Part shown: positions 7,538-14,492 of the stretch, one piece after another
Layout of the letters: the number at the start of each line of letters is the position of its first letter
Position numbering within the stretch: the first letter of the stretch is position 1
DNA from: Bacteroidales bacterium
Lineage (GTDB): Bacteria > Bacteroidota > Bacteroidia > Bacteroidales > DTU049
Length of the DNA stretch: 19,044 nucleotides
Direction of reading: 5' to 3'
Assembly (NCBI GenBank): GCA_018056215.1
Contig: JAGPGB010000004.1
Span: 1-19,044, forward strand
Translations under genes and position numbers: made by a program
The notes under the pieces: model-generated
What the model was told of the DNA's origin: nothing
The model's database searches: none
What the model saw: only the letters and a program-made list of their open reading frames with translations

Positions 7538-8548
7538 ATGAAATTTAAAATCTTTTTATTTATGTTTATTATTACTGTGATTAGTAATAATATTTACAGC
7601 CAATGTTATTCTCAATTGACTATTTTTCATCAAGATGGTGAGAAATTTTGGGTGATAATTGATGGAGTGAAACAAAATACAACACCACAATATACAATCT
7701 TTCTTGATAGCTTAAAAGGTGATTTCGTAAAAGTCAAAATAATTTTTGATAATGAAAAAATAAAAGATATTAATAAAACTATACCATTAAAAGATGAAAA
7801 TGATAAATGCGTTCATTCTAAATATGTTATTAAAAAAGTTAAAAATGAATATGTGATGCGACTTTACTCTTATGAACCTATTATTATAGAATCTAAGAAA
7901 AATGAATTAGTTAATGATGTTCAGCTAAACAATCAACAACCACAGCAACAATTGAATGTGCAACAACCTCAACAAGTACAACAACCTCAACAAGTACAAC
8001 AAAATTTACAACTACAGCAACCTACTAATCAAAATCAACAACAAGGAGGAATAGGAGCAACCATTATTGATCCTACTACTGGACAACCTATCAGTGTGAA
8101 TGTTTCTTTTAATGTGCCAGCTACTGATCCACAAAATATAAATCAAACGCAACAAGAATTTTCTCAATCTCAAGTGCAAAAGCCGATTCAACCACAATTG
8201 CAAAATATTGAAAAACAACCACAAATTCAGCAGCAACCACAACAGATCTCACCAGCTTATTATCAACCTATGAGTACAGAGGATTTCGCTAGTGCTAAAG
8301 CTTCTATCTCATCCAAATCTTTTGAAGACTCAAAACTTACCTTGGCTAAGCAAATAGCTGCTTCTAATCATTTGACTTCTAAACAAGTAAAAGAAATCAT
8401 GCAACTTTTTAGTTTTGAGGATAGTAAATTAGATTTTGCAAAATTTGCATATAAATATGTGTATGATCCTAATAATTACTACATCGTAAATGACGCTTTC
8501 AAATTTAGTAGTTCTATAGATGAGCTAAACGAGTTTATTAATAAATAG
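7538..8548 (+). CDS. Exported Q-rich protein with C-terminal DUF4476-type domain
   Basis: 336 residues. Signal peptide 1-22 (NNIYSQ). An N-terminal domain (23-118) contains FHQDGEKFWVIIDGVKQN, seen in Bacteroidota proteins of this type. A glutamine/proline-rich linker spans about 130-240. The C-terminal domain (about 245-336: FASAKASISSKSFEDSKLTL, LTSKQVKEIMQLFSFEDSKL, FAYKYVYDPNNYYIVNDAF) fits DUF4476, a helical repeat whose function I do not know. Third gene of the operon, ending 9 nt from the convergent murF. Confidence 0.72.
   Translation: MKFKIFLFMFIITVISNNIYSQCYSQLTIFHQDGEKFWVIIDGVKQNTTPQYTIFLDSLKGDFVKVKIIFDNEKIKDINKTIPLKDENDKCVHSKYVIKKVKNEYVMRLYSYEPIIIESKKNELVNDVQLNNQQPQQQLNVQQPQQVQQPQQVQQNLQLQQPTNQNQQQGGIGATIIDPTTGQPISVNVSFNVPATDPQNINQTQQEFSQSQVQKPIQPQLQNIEKQPQIQQQPQQISPAYYQPMSTEDFASAKASISSKSFEDSKLTLAKQIAASNHLTSKQVKEIMQLFSFEDSKLDFAKFAYKYVYDPNNYYIVNDAFKFSSSIDELNEFINK
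7961..7996 (+). repeat. Perfect 18-bp tandem duplication in the Q-rich linker
   Basis: Two exact copies (7961-7978 and 7979-7996) of CAACAACCTCAACAAGTA, adding six residues (QQPQQV) in frame. Looks like recent slippage in a glutamine-rich coding stretch. Confidence 0.9.
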
Positions 8549-8557
8549 GTTTTGCTA

Positions 8558-9889
8558 TCATAGATAAGGCAATATTTTTTCTAAAGCATTTGCTCTGGAT
8601 CCTTTTACTAGTATTATGTATTCACTTAATGGATTGTTTGAAATAAAATTTACCAATTCATCAGTGTTTGGTACAAATAGAAATTGTGGAAAATTATCTT
8701 TAAACTGATAAAAATTATCTCCTACAAATATTGCTAAATCGGGATTATAACTTTTAACAACATTCAAAATATTATTATGCTCATCATACGAATACTCACC
8801 TAGCTCCATCATTTCTCCAAGGATAGAAGCTCTTTTTTCAGGTTTTATTGTAGTATTTTTATTATAAAAAAAATCTATTGGAATAGAAAAGAAATTTATA
8901 AGTGCAGCTTCCATACTGGTTGGATTAGCATTATAAGCATCCATGATAACGATATTTTTTTCATTGTAGATGATCTGAGAGCGAGAATTTGTAGGGATAT
9001 ATTCTGTAATTGCTTTTACAATATTTTCTGGAGAAATTTTAAAATATAAACCAATGGATATAGCTGCCAAAGTGTGTACTAGATTATAATCTCCAAACAA
9101 ATGAGTCTCGATTTTGTAATTTTTATCATCGTAATTCCATTCAAAGCTGAGAAATGGTAGAGCTGAGACATTGCTCACTCGGGTATTAGGATTATTTTTC
9201 CCATAAAAAATAGTATTTAGTGATCGAGCAAATGGTTCTAGTATTGGATCATCTTCATTGATAAAAGCAAGGCCATTGTGTTTTTTGAGAAAATCAAAAA
9301 GTTCTGTTTTCGCTTTAATTATGTTTTCGAAACTACCAAATCTACCGATATGTGCTCTGCCGATAGTAGTTATCAAGCCATGTGTAGGCTTGGCAATCTC
9401 ACAAAGGAAATTAATATCACCTAACTTAGCAGCCCCCATCTCTACTACTGCTATTTCATGAGTTGTATTTAATTTCAAAATCGTCAGAGGTAAACCAAGT
9501 TCATTATTGAGATTGCCTTCAGTGAATAGTACATTATATTGAGTAGAAAGAATTTTAGCTATCAATTCTTTAGAAGTAGTTTTACCATTAGAACCAGTGA
9601 TAGCTAATACTGGAATAGAAAAATGCTCTCTGTGTATTTTAGCCAAATCTACAAGCGTTTGGTAGGTATCTTCGACGACGATACATCTAATATCATCTAA
9701 TAGCTCAGTTCTATTAGTAATGCAATACATAGCTCCATTATTAAGAGCATCTTCCACATAAGCATTGCCATCAATATTTTCGCCTTTAATAGCCAGAAAT
9801 ATTTGCCCATTTTTTGTAGATCTACTATCTATGCTTATGCCAGCACTATTAATAAAAATATTATAAATTTCATCTAAAGACAGTTTCAT
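8558..9889 (-). CDS. murF: UDP-N-acetylmuramoyl-tripeptide--D-alanyl-D-alanine ligase
   Basis: Last cytosolic step of the peptidoglycan precursor: ATP-dependent addition of D-Ala-D-Ala to the UDP-MurNAc tripeptide. 443 residues, normal length. Mur-ligase marks in order: DSRS (21-24), ATP loop ITGSNGKTT (97-105), NLNNELGLPLT (126-136), VEMGA (149-153), GRAHIGRFGS (177-186), DAYNANPTSM near 320, GEMMELG near 355. The C-terminal domain is complete (VKGSRANALEKI near the end). The ATG at 9889 follows a TAnnTTTG element by about 23 nt. It stands alone, outside a dcw cluster. Confidence 0.96.
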   Translation of the reverse strand: MKLSLDEIYNIFINSAGISIDSRSTKNGQIFLAIKGENIDGNAYVEDALNNGAMYCITNRTELLDDIRCIVVEDTYQTLVDLAKIHREHFSIPVLAITGSNGKTTSKELIAKILSTQYNVLFTEGNLNNELGLPLTILKLNTTHEIAVVEMGAAKLGDINFLCEIAKPTHGLITTIGRAHIGRFGSFENIIKAKTELFDFLKKHNGLAFINEDDPILEPFARSLNTIFYGKNNPNTRVSNVSALPFLSFEWNYDDKNYKIETHLFGDYNLVHTLAAISIGLYFKISPENIVKAITEYIPTNSRSQIIYNEKNIVIMDAYNANPTSMEAALINFFSIPIDFFYNKNTTIKPEKRASILGEMMELGEYSYDEHNNILNVVKSYNPDLAIFVGDNFYQFKDNFPQFLFVPNTDELVNFISNNPLSEYIILVKGSRANALEKILPYL

Positions 9890-9912
9890 TAATGATCAAG
9901 ATTTTTATTTCA

Positions 9913-9920
9913 CAAAAATA
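9913..9920 (-). promoter_or_regulatory. -7 element of murF
   Basis: TATTTTTG on the minus strand, about 23 nt before the murF ATG. TTGCTAAAAA lies just upstream (9934-9925). Confidence 0.5.
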
Positions 9921-10080
9921 ATATTTTTTAGCAAGTTAAATATTATGTTATTGAAATAAGTGTTTAGATAATAAATTTTGCTAAAAATTTTTATAATAAA
10001 AAATACCTTTACAATAAATCGTAAGCTATAATTAAGACCGCATTGGGAAATGATTTGTAATAAAACAAGCAAAAATTATG

Positions 10081-10151
10081 GTTTAACATAGTTTAATATA
10101 GTTTAAGGTAGTTTAACATGGTTTAAAAATGGTTTAAGGTAGTTTAAACAT
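10081..10151 (+). repeat. Helically phased GTTTAA repeat array
   Basis: Seven GTTTAA cores begin at 10081, 10091, 10101, 10111, 10121, 10132 and 10142. They form 10-bp units (one of 11) such as GTTTAACATA, GTTTAATATA and GTTTAAGGTA, the last type occurring twice. The array ends in palindromic GTTTAAAC (10142-10149), and inverted TTTAAAC sequences follow at 10157-10179. The near-helical period puts every core on one DNA face. Confidence 0.9.
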
Positions 10152-10155
10152 TTTG

Positions 10156-10283
10156 TTTTAAACTTCTAAACCTTTAAACTAATCAACTTCACCCTTTCTC
10201 CCATTCACCCACTCTCCTCCTCTCCCACTCTCCTCCTCAACTCCTCAACTCATCACTCATCTCACTTTCTCCTCAAAAAAATA
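10156..10283. other. 128-nt G-free, C/T-rich stretch; minus strand has four GGG tracts
   Basis: No G occurs on the plus strand from 10156 to 10283, and C is unusually frequent for this AT-rich genome. CCCACTCTCCTCCTC occurs twice (10208-10222, 10224-10238). CCC tracts at 10192, 10200, 10208 and 10224 mean the minus strand reads GGG-N13-GGG-N5-GGG-N5-GGG, a possible G-quadruplex; the purine/pyrimidine bias also permits triplex DNA. Confidence 0.85.
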
Positions 10284-10304
10284 GCAAATATCAAAGGAAT
10301 TATA

Positions 10305-10312
10305 TAATTTTG
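10305..10312 (+). promoter_or_regulatory. -7 element of module A
   Basis: TAATTTTG, 22 nt upstream of ATG 10335. It lies inside a 15-nt word (10304-10318) that is repeated exactly before the paralogous lipoprotein gene at 16950. Confidence 0.6.
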
Positions 10313-10334
10313 AAAGAAATAAAAAAAGGGGTAA

Positions 10335-10922
10335 ATGAAAACAAAAAACATTATTTTATTAATTTTTGTTGCTGTTTTGATAGTTTTTGCAAACTCATGT
10401 AAAAAACCAAGTGATGGATGCACTTGGCAAAGAACTTTAACAAATATGCACACAGGTTTATGTAGAATGCAAACTCCAACGAGTTATGAAGAAACTTATG
10501 GAGCATGTATAGGAATAGATAGTTTGGATACTTGTAAATATGATTACCTTAAAATACGTTTAACATTTGAATCTGCTTATGTATCACAAAATACTTGTAG
10601 TAGTCCCCAAGATTCTATTATTGGAAAGATTGAAGATATTATTGTTATTTGCGAAAATGACTATAATGACAATTATAAAATAAATGATACGATAAATGAT
10701 ATTCTAAATGTTATATATACAAATTCCAAAGGTATGCCTATTGCTTCTCCATTACCATTAAATAATTATTTACAGACTAACCCAATATGCTCAGATGGAA
10801 TAAACCTATTTCTATCCCAACCTCCAAGTATAACATCTATACAATCATTTACAATTTATTATAAAGAAACTGACGGAAAAATGTTTTCAGCAACAACAGT
10901 GCCTATTTATATAACACCATAA
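10335..10922 (+). CDS. Lipoprotein, DUF5034-like
   Basis: 195 residues with a lipoprotein signal (hydrophobic 5-18, FANSC with lipidated C22). The body matches the pattern I associate with DUF5034 of Bacteroidota: a KIEDIIVICENDYNDNYK strand/loop followed by INDTINDIL, and near the end LFLSQPPSITSIQSFTIYY. It is a clear paralog of the gene at 16950, sharing the NDYND.YK segment, the PPS motif and the DG-K...TT..-Y ending. Cysteines are frequent. It opens the accessory operon, 11 nt before a C10 protease, so it may be a surface or periplasmic partner of that protease; this role is inferred. The family name is a moderate-confidence recognition. Confidence 0.65.
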   Translation: MKTKNIILLIFVAVLIVFANSCKKPSDGCTWQRTLTNMHTGLCRMQTPTSYEETYGACIGIDSLDTCKYDYLKIRLTFESAYVSQNTCSSPQDSIIGKIEDIIVICENDYNDNYKINDTINDILNVIYTNSKGMPIASPLPLNNYLQTNPICSDGINLFLSQPPSITSIQSFTIYYKETDGKMFSATTVPIYITP

Positions 10923-10933
10923 AAAATAATGTA

Positions 10934-12748
10934 ATGAAAATATATATATTTTTAATAATTCTATGGTTATTTTCTCCATTTTATATGTTTTCTAAATCTG
11001 TTGATTCAATAGAGGCAAAACAAATCGCATTAAATTATTATATGTATTTAAATCCAAGTAAAAGTTATGTTTCTATAAAGAAAACTATTACGAAACAGTA
11101 TAAAGGTTTTGATACTCAACATATTATTATTTTTGACAACCTTGATTTTATTATTGTTTCAGCAGATGATGCAACTGTTCCTATTTTCGCTTATTCCAAT
11201 GAGAATTCTTTTAATGAAAACGATATACCACCTTCATTTGAATTATGGTTGCGGACAGAATATGATGAATTAGTATATTATGTTAAAACAAATAATATTA
11301 GTAATGAAAACACTATACAGAAATGGAACGCAATTAAAGAAAAAAAATTTGACAAGAGTAAAGCAACAAAATCTGTTACTCCACTAATTAATACACATTG
11401 GGGGCAGAGTTTTACAAATGATTTAAAATGTCCGGGGTATAATTTTTTTGTCGAAGAAAACATATCATGTAATTGTTTTCATTGTACAGCTGGTTGTGTT
11501 GCAGTGGCAATGGCGCAGATAATGCGATATTGGAAAAGCCCTGTCAATAATTTTGATTGGTGTAATATGCCAAATGAATTAATAAAAAAAGATAATTTTG
11601 GAAATGACAGATCAGAATATGAAGTTGAAAGGAATGCTATAGCATATTTAATATCAGATTGTGGAGGCAAGGCAGAGATGGATTATTGCAAAGAAATAGA
11701 TGGTGAAGTAACTTGTAACTCCGGAACAACAATAGGGAAAGCAAAACGGGTATTACAAAATGATTATAACTACAGCAATGATATGCTACATAGTTACAGA
11801 TGGCTAACTATTAGTTGGAAACAAAAAATGAGGAATAGTTTAGACAATGGAGATCCAATTTTATATGGAGGACAAAGTGTTAATGTAGGACATGCATTCA
11901 TTTGTGATGGATATCAGGAGGAAAACTATTTCCATTTTAATTGGGGATGGAATGGAAATTCAGATGGTTATTTTTATATTGATGACGATGATGGTAGCAA
12001 TGTTATTGATTATAAAAAATGGCAAGAAGCTGTTTTCTATATTCATCCTGAACAACAAAGTAATGTGCATTGTGTTGATTGTAGTGAAATTATCTCAATT
12101 AGTAATTCTGTATCATCAATAAATCCTTACAATACGAATTTTCCGATGATTACTTGGATAGGAATATCTCCTATATACAATTATATTCCGCTTTTAAATC
12201 CAATAAAACCGTTAGCTTCTGAAATTATTTATGAAAATGGAGAAATGAGATTAGAATATTTTGACATTACAGCAGGAACAATAAATGTTGACAACGTTAT
12301 AATACCTGATAAAACAAACGTTCATTTAAAAGCTTATAATGAAATAGTTATTACAAATTTTGAGACAGTAGAAGGTGCAGAATTTACGGCTGAAATTATT
12401 CCATGTCCAGATAATACTAATTTTGCGAGAATAGATAAAAAAGATAATACAAACATTAATGAATTAGAACTTACTAAAGAAGTGTACCATGAAATATTTC
12501 AAATAAATCCTAATCCATGTTCATATGAAACTAACATTATATACAGTATTGCAGAGAATGGTTTTTTTGAAATTTCAATCTATGACATTTATGGGAAAAA
12601 AATAAAAACATTGATAAAAGCAAAGCAACTAAAAGGCACATATAATATGACAATTAATGTCAATGACTTATCAAACGGATTATATCTATGTGTTTTTAAA
12701 AATCAGAAAGAAACAAAGACAATTAAATTTTTAAAAATATCAGAATGA
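10934..12748 (+). CDS. Secreted C10 (streptopain-like) cysteine protease with T9SS sorting domain
   Basis: 604 residues. Signal peptide about 1-21. A Spi-type propeptide/inhibitor domain spans about 22-130. The C10 catalytic domain spans about 145-375, with oxyanion Gln158 (THWGQ), catalytic Cys188 (AGCVAVAMAQIM), His320 (GHAFICDGY) and the NWGWNG motif (336-341). About 430-492 (ITAGTINV ... GAEFTAEIIPC) matches the '3-coathanger stack' linker domain of T9SS cargo. The C-terminus (INPNP 524-528, ISIYDIYGKKI, LSNGLYLC) is a type A sorting domain. It would be exported through Sec, held inactive by its propeptide, then moved through T9SS to the surface or medium. Cys179, Cys181 and Cys184 crowd the catalytic Cys. 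Family members include SpeB, interpain A and PrtT. Active-site residues are intact. Confidence 0.93.
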   Translation: MKIYIFLIILWLFSPFYMFSKSVDSIEAKQIALNYYMYLNPSKSYVSIKKTITKQYKGFDTQHIIIFDNLDFIIVSADDATVPIFAYSNENSFNENDIPPSFELWLRTEYDELVYYVKTNNISNENTIQKWNAIKEKKFDKSKATKSVTPLINTHWGQSFTNDLKCPGYNFFVEENISCNCFHCTAGCVAVAMAQIMRYWKSPVNNFDWCNMPNELIKKDNFGNDRSEYEVERNAIAYLISDCGGKAEMDYCKEIDGEVTCNSGTTIGKAKRVLQNDYNYSNDMLHSYRWLTISWKQKMRNSLDNGDPILYGGQSVNVGHAFICDGYQEENYFHFNWGWNGNSDGYFYIDDDDGSNVIDYKKWQEAVFYIHPEQQSNVHCVDCSEIISISNSVSSINPYNTNFPMITWIGISPIYNYIPLLNPIKPLASEIIYENGEMRLEYFDITAGTINVDNVIIPDKTNVHLKAYNEIVITNFETVEGAEFTAEIIPCPDNTNFARIDKKDNTNINELELTKEVYHEIFQINPNPCSYETNIIYSIAENGFFEISIYDIYGKKIKTLIKAKQLKGTYNMTINVNDLSNGLYLCVFKNQKETKTIKFLKISE

Positions 12749-12804
12749 ACAAATTACAAATCATAATTGATACTTAACATAATTAAAAATAAAAATATTA
12801 AATT

Positions 12805-12969
12805 ATGAAAAACAAACATCTACCTGATATCCCTACCCAAGACGAAATCTCAAAAGATGGTATGGATGTGTATGAGATGAATGCTGCACTATTAAAAAAA
12901 GTAGAAGAGCTAACGCTGTATGTTATTGAGTTAGAGAAAAGGATAGATAAAATAGAAAAAGATAAATAA
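12805..12969 (+). CDS. 54-codon ORF matching only the C-terminal tail of large surface/tail-fibre-type proteins
   Basis: Reads MKNKHLPDIPTQDEISKDG, then MDVYEMNAALLKKVEELTLY and VIELEKRIDKIEKDK. This is the pattern (HLPgiPsa-Ev-e-G ... EMNa-LL-KiEELTLYvI) that ends many long Bacteroidota tail-fibre or surface proteins and forms a trimeric coiled coil. The usual large N-terminal part is absent: an in-frame TAA at 12799-12801 lies 3 nt upstream of the ATG, and the preceding 56 nt have no similarity I can see. No signal peptide. The 5' leader resembles those of neighbouring genes. It could be a small real protein (oligomerising peptide) or the relic of a deleted gene. By my count 52 of 165 bases are G+C. 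Confidence 0.6.
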   Translation: MKNKHLPDIPTQDEISKDGMDVYEMNAALLKKVEELTLYVIELEKRIDKIEKDK

Positions 12970-12978
12970 ATGGGTTAT

Positions 12979-13560
12979 ATGAAAAAAATATTTAAAATTG
13001 GACTAGCGTTTTTTATAATATTTTGTTGTAATAAAATGTTTGCTCAGGAAAAAAGTAATATTAACATAGAAATAAGTAAACCAATAATAGAAGAATCTAT
13101 TTTTAATAGATATCTTTTTGATATAGGGACGGGCTATAATATAAGAAAAAATAAATTTTTTATTGGTGGTTCTTTAAATATGACTTACTCTAAATTAAAC
13201 ACAAAAGAGCTTGATACAAAAACTTTTTTTATAAAACCAAGAATAAGTGTAACATATAGCCCTGTTACTGATAAAAGGGTTACTGTGGAGCCAAAAATTG
13301 GTATAGGGTATTCAATTATATATATGAGTAGTGATAAATATGATTTTACTGATTATCAATATGGAATAAATGGATTATTAGAATTAAAGATTAATTATAA
13401 TACAAAAAAAATATTAGCCCCATATTTTGTAGCTTCTTATGATTATATATATTTAAAAAAAGATGAAAATTTTACACAATTGAATTATTACAGAAATATT
13501 CATGTGATAAATCTCGGAATAGGTGTTAAAATTAAATTTTATGGAAAAGATGAAAATTAA
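12979..13560 (+). CDS. Exported beta-barrel-type outer-membrane protein
   Basis: 193 residues from ATG 12979 (MKKIFKIGLAFFIIF ... MFAQ signal peptide). An in-frame ATG at 12970, directly after the previous stop, would add MGY and is less likely. The mature part has repeated amphipathic strands (FDIGTGYNI, FIGGSLNMTYSK, VEPKIGIGYSIIYM, INLGIGVKIKFYG), as in small 8-10-stranded outer-membrane barrels. No specific family recognised. The end overlaps the start of the next lipoprotein gene by 11 nt, so translation is probably coupled. Confidence 0.72.
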   Translation: MKKIFKIGLAFFIIFCCNKMFAQEKSNINIEISKPIIEESIFNRYLFDIGTGYNIRKNKFFIGGSLNMTYSKLNTKELDTKTFFIKPRISVTYSPVTDKRVTVEPKIGIGYSIIYMSSDKYDFTDYQYGINGLLELKINYNTKKILAPYFVASYDYIYLKKDENFTQLNYYRNIHVINLGIGVKIKFYGKDEN

Positions 13561-13993
13561 AAGCGTATTATTTATAGTTATTTTGAGCATTTTTACTTTA
13601 TCTCAAAGTTGTTCAAGGGAAGAACTGATACTAAATGAAGATTATATAAATGTGTCTGATTTATGGAGATATGTTAATCAAAAAGGAATTTGCGAAGATG
13701 CTACAAAATGGCTTAATAAAGAAGTAAAAGTAAAAGGATACATTAACGCAAATAATTTTAATCTATGTGATATAAGAAACGGAACGAATATACAAATTTG
13801 CATTCCTGATTCTATTTATTCTATCATAATTGATAAAGTTAATTCTTCTAATGAATCATCTATGTGTTATATCAAAGGAATACTTATAGAAAACCCTTAT
13901 ATTATTATTGGTTTATTAGATAATAAACCAATAAAATGTAGCAATATCCCTGCAATATATCTATATAACATAGAAGATATATATTTTAAATAA
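13550..13993 (+). CDS. Small lipoprotein, tandem paralog 1, with surface-export-like signal
   Basis: 147 residues from ATG 13550, inside the end of the upstream gene; a longer frame from 13523 adds MLKLNFMEK before a signal peptide that then starts correctly. Lipidated Cys21 is followed by S-R-E-E, close to the X-K-(D/E)2 lipoprotein export signal described in Capnocytophaga, so surface display is likely. The body (KEVKVKGYI, CDIRNGTNIQI, MCYIKGIL, then IEDIYFK at the end) suggests a small beta fold, perhaps OB-like; this is weak. No family recognised. Its first 38 codons are 87% identical in DNA to the next gene (99 of 114). Confidence 0.78.
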   Translation: MKIKSVLFIVILSIFTLSQSCSREELILNEDYINVSDLWRYVNQKGICEDATKWLNKEVKVKGYINANNFNLCDIRNGTNIQICIPDSIYSIIIDKVNSSNESSMCYIKGILIENPYIIIGLLDNKPIKCSNIPAIYLYNIEDIYFK

Positions 13994-14005
13994 AAGATAA
14001 AAATT

Positions 14006-14488
14006 ATGAAAATTAAAAGCATCGTATTTATGGTTATTTTGAGCATTTTTACTTTGATTCAAAGTTGTTCAAAGGAGGAACTGAAACTAAATGAAGATTA
14101 TATAACTGTAAGCGATTTAACTCGTTATTGCAGATGTAAATGTAGAGAAATATCCCCTTGTGAAAATAAAGAAGTTAAGATTAAAGGGCACATTGATTAT
14201 TATACATTTAATGCAAATTTTTCAAATATATCTTATTCAATTGGAGGATTTAGGTTAAAAGATATTAGAAATGGGTATTCTATAGAGGTATATTTTAATA
14301 TGAACGATTCAACTGATAAAAAAATAGCTATTGATAAAATTATTTCTTCAAACGAAACAGATATGTGTTATATTAAAGGAATAGTAGAATTATGGGAGAT
14401 GTCCACGATGTTTCAATGTATATTAGAACCAAAGATTATATTAAATAATGCCGATGATATTTATTTTGATAGTAATATAAATTATTAA
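14006..14488 (+). CDS. Small lipoprotein, tandem paralog 2, with surface-export-like signal
   Basis: 160 residues. Signal peptide with Cys21 followed by S-K-E-E-L, a direct match to X-K-(D/E)2-X. It shares with paralog 1 the start MKIKS..F.VILSIFTL, the segment LNEDYI.VSDL, KEVK.KG.I, .L.DIRNG, I.K..SSNE..MCYIKGI and a DDIYF end. It carries an extra Cys cluster (YCRCKCREISPC, about 45-56) absent from paralog 1. It lies 12 nt after paralog 1 and 4 nt before the second C10 protease. Function unknown. C10 proteases in Bacteroides and streptococci are often encoded beside inhibitor genes, so an inhibitor or anchoring role is one possibility, inferred from position only. Confidence 0.78.
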   Translation: MKIKSIVFMVILSIFTLIQSCSKEELKLNEDYITVSDLTRYCRCKCREISPCENKEVKIKGHIDYYTFNANFSNISYSIGGFRLKDIRNGYSIEVYFNMNDSTDKKIAIDKIISSNETDMCYIKGIVELWEMSTMFQCILEPKIILNNADDIYFDSNINY

Positions 14489-14492
14489 AATT

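Larger units (their letters stand above)
9890..10334. other. Non-coding junction between core and accessory blocks
   Basis: About 445 bp without a credible gene. In order it holds the murF promoter (9913-9920), a TTTTGCTAAAAA motif followed by a weak TACCTTTA (9976-10011), the phased GTTTAA array (10081-10151), the G-free C-rich stretch (10156-10283), and the promoter of the next operon (10305-10312). Confidence 0.8.

Noticed and set aside
8552..8580. Rho-independent terminator after the Q-rich gene
   Set aside because: TTGC/GCAA with a T-run is visible, but the stem is only 4 bp plus a bulged extension and lies in the murF coding end; too weak to call.
10081..10151. CRISPR array
   Set aside because: Units are 10-11 bp, contiguous, with no spacers and no cas gene nearby.
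9890..10334. Integration site or insertion sequence at the core/accessory boundary
   Set aside because: No transposase, integrase, tRNA copy, terminal inverted repeats or target duplication found; the boundary is suggested only by gene content.
10262..10453. Minus-strand ORF of 63 codons
   Set aside because: It overlaps the signal-peptide end of the lipoprotein gene on the other strand and the module A promoter; no domain seen.
11892..12122. Plus-strand ORF of 76 codons inside the first C10 protease
   Set aside because: It is a shifted frame within the conserved catalytic domain (His320 and NWGWNG region).
12749..12804. Remains of a larger gene body upstream of the 54-codon tail ORF
   Set aside because: The 56 nt are AT-rich with in-frame stops and no similarity to tail-fibre sequences that I can recognise.
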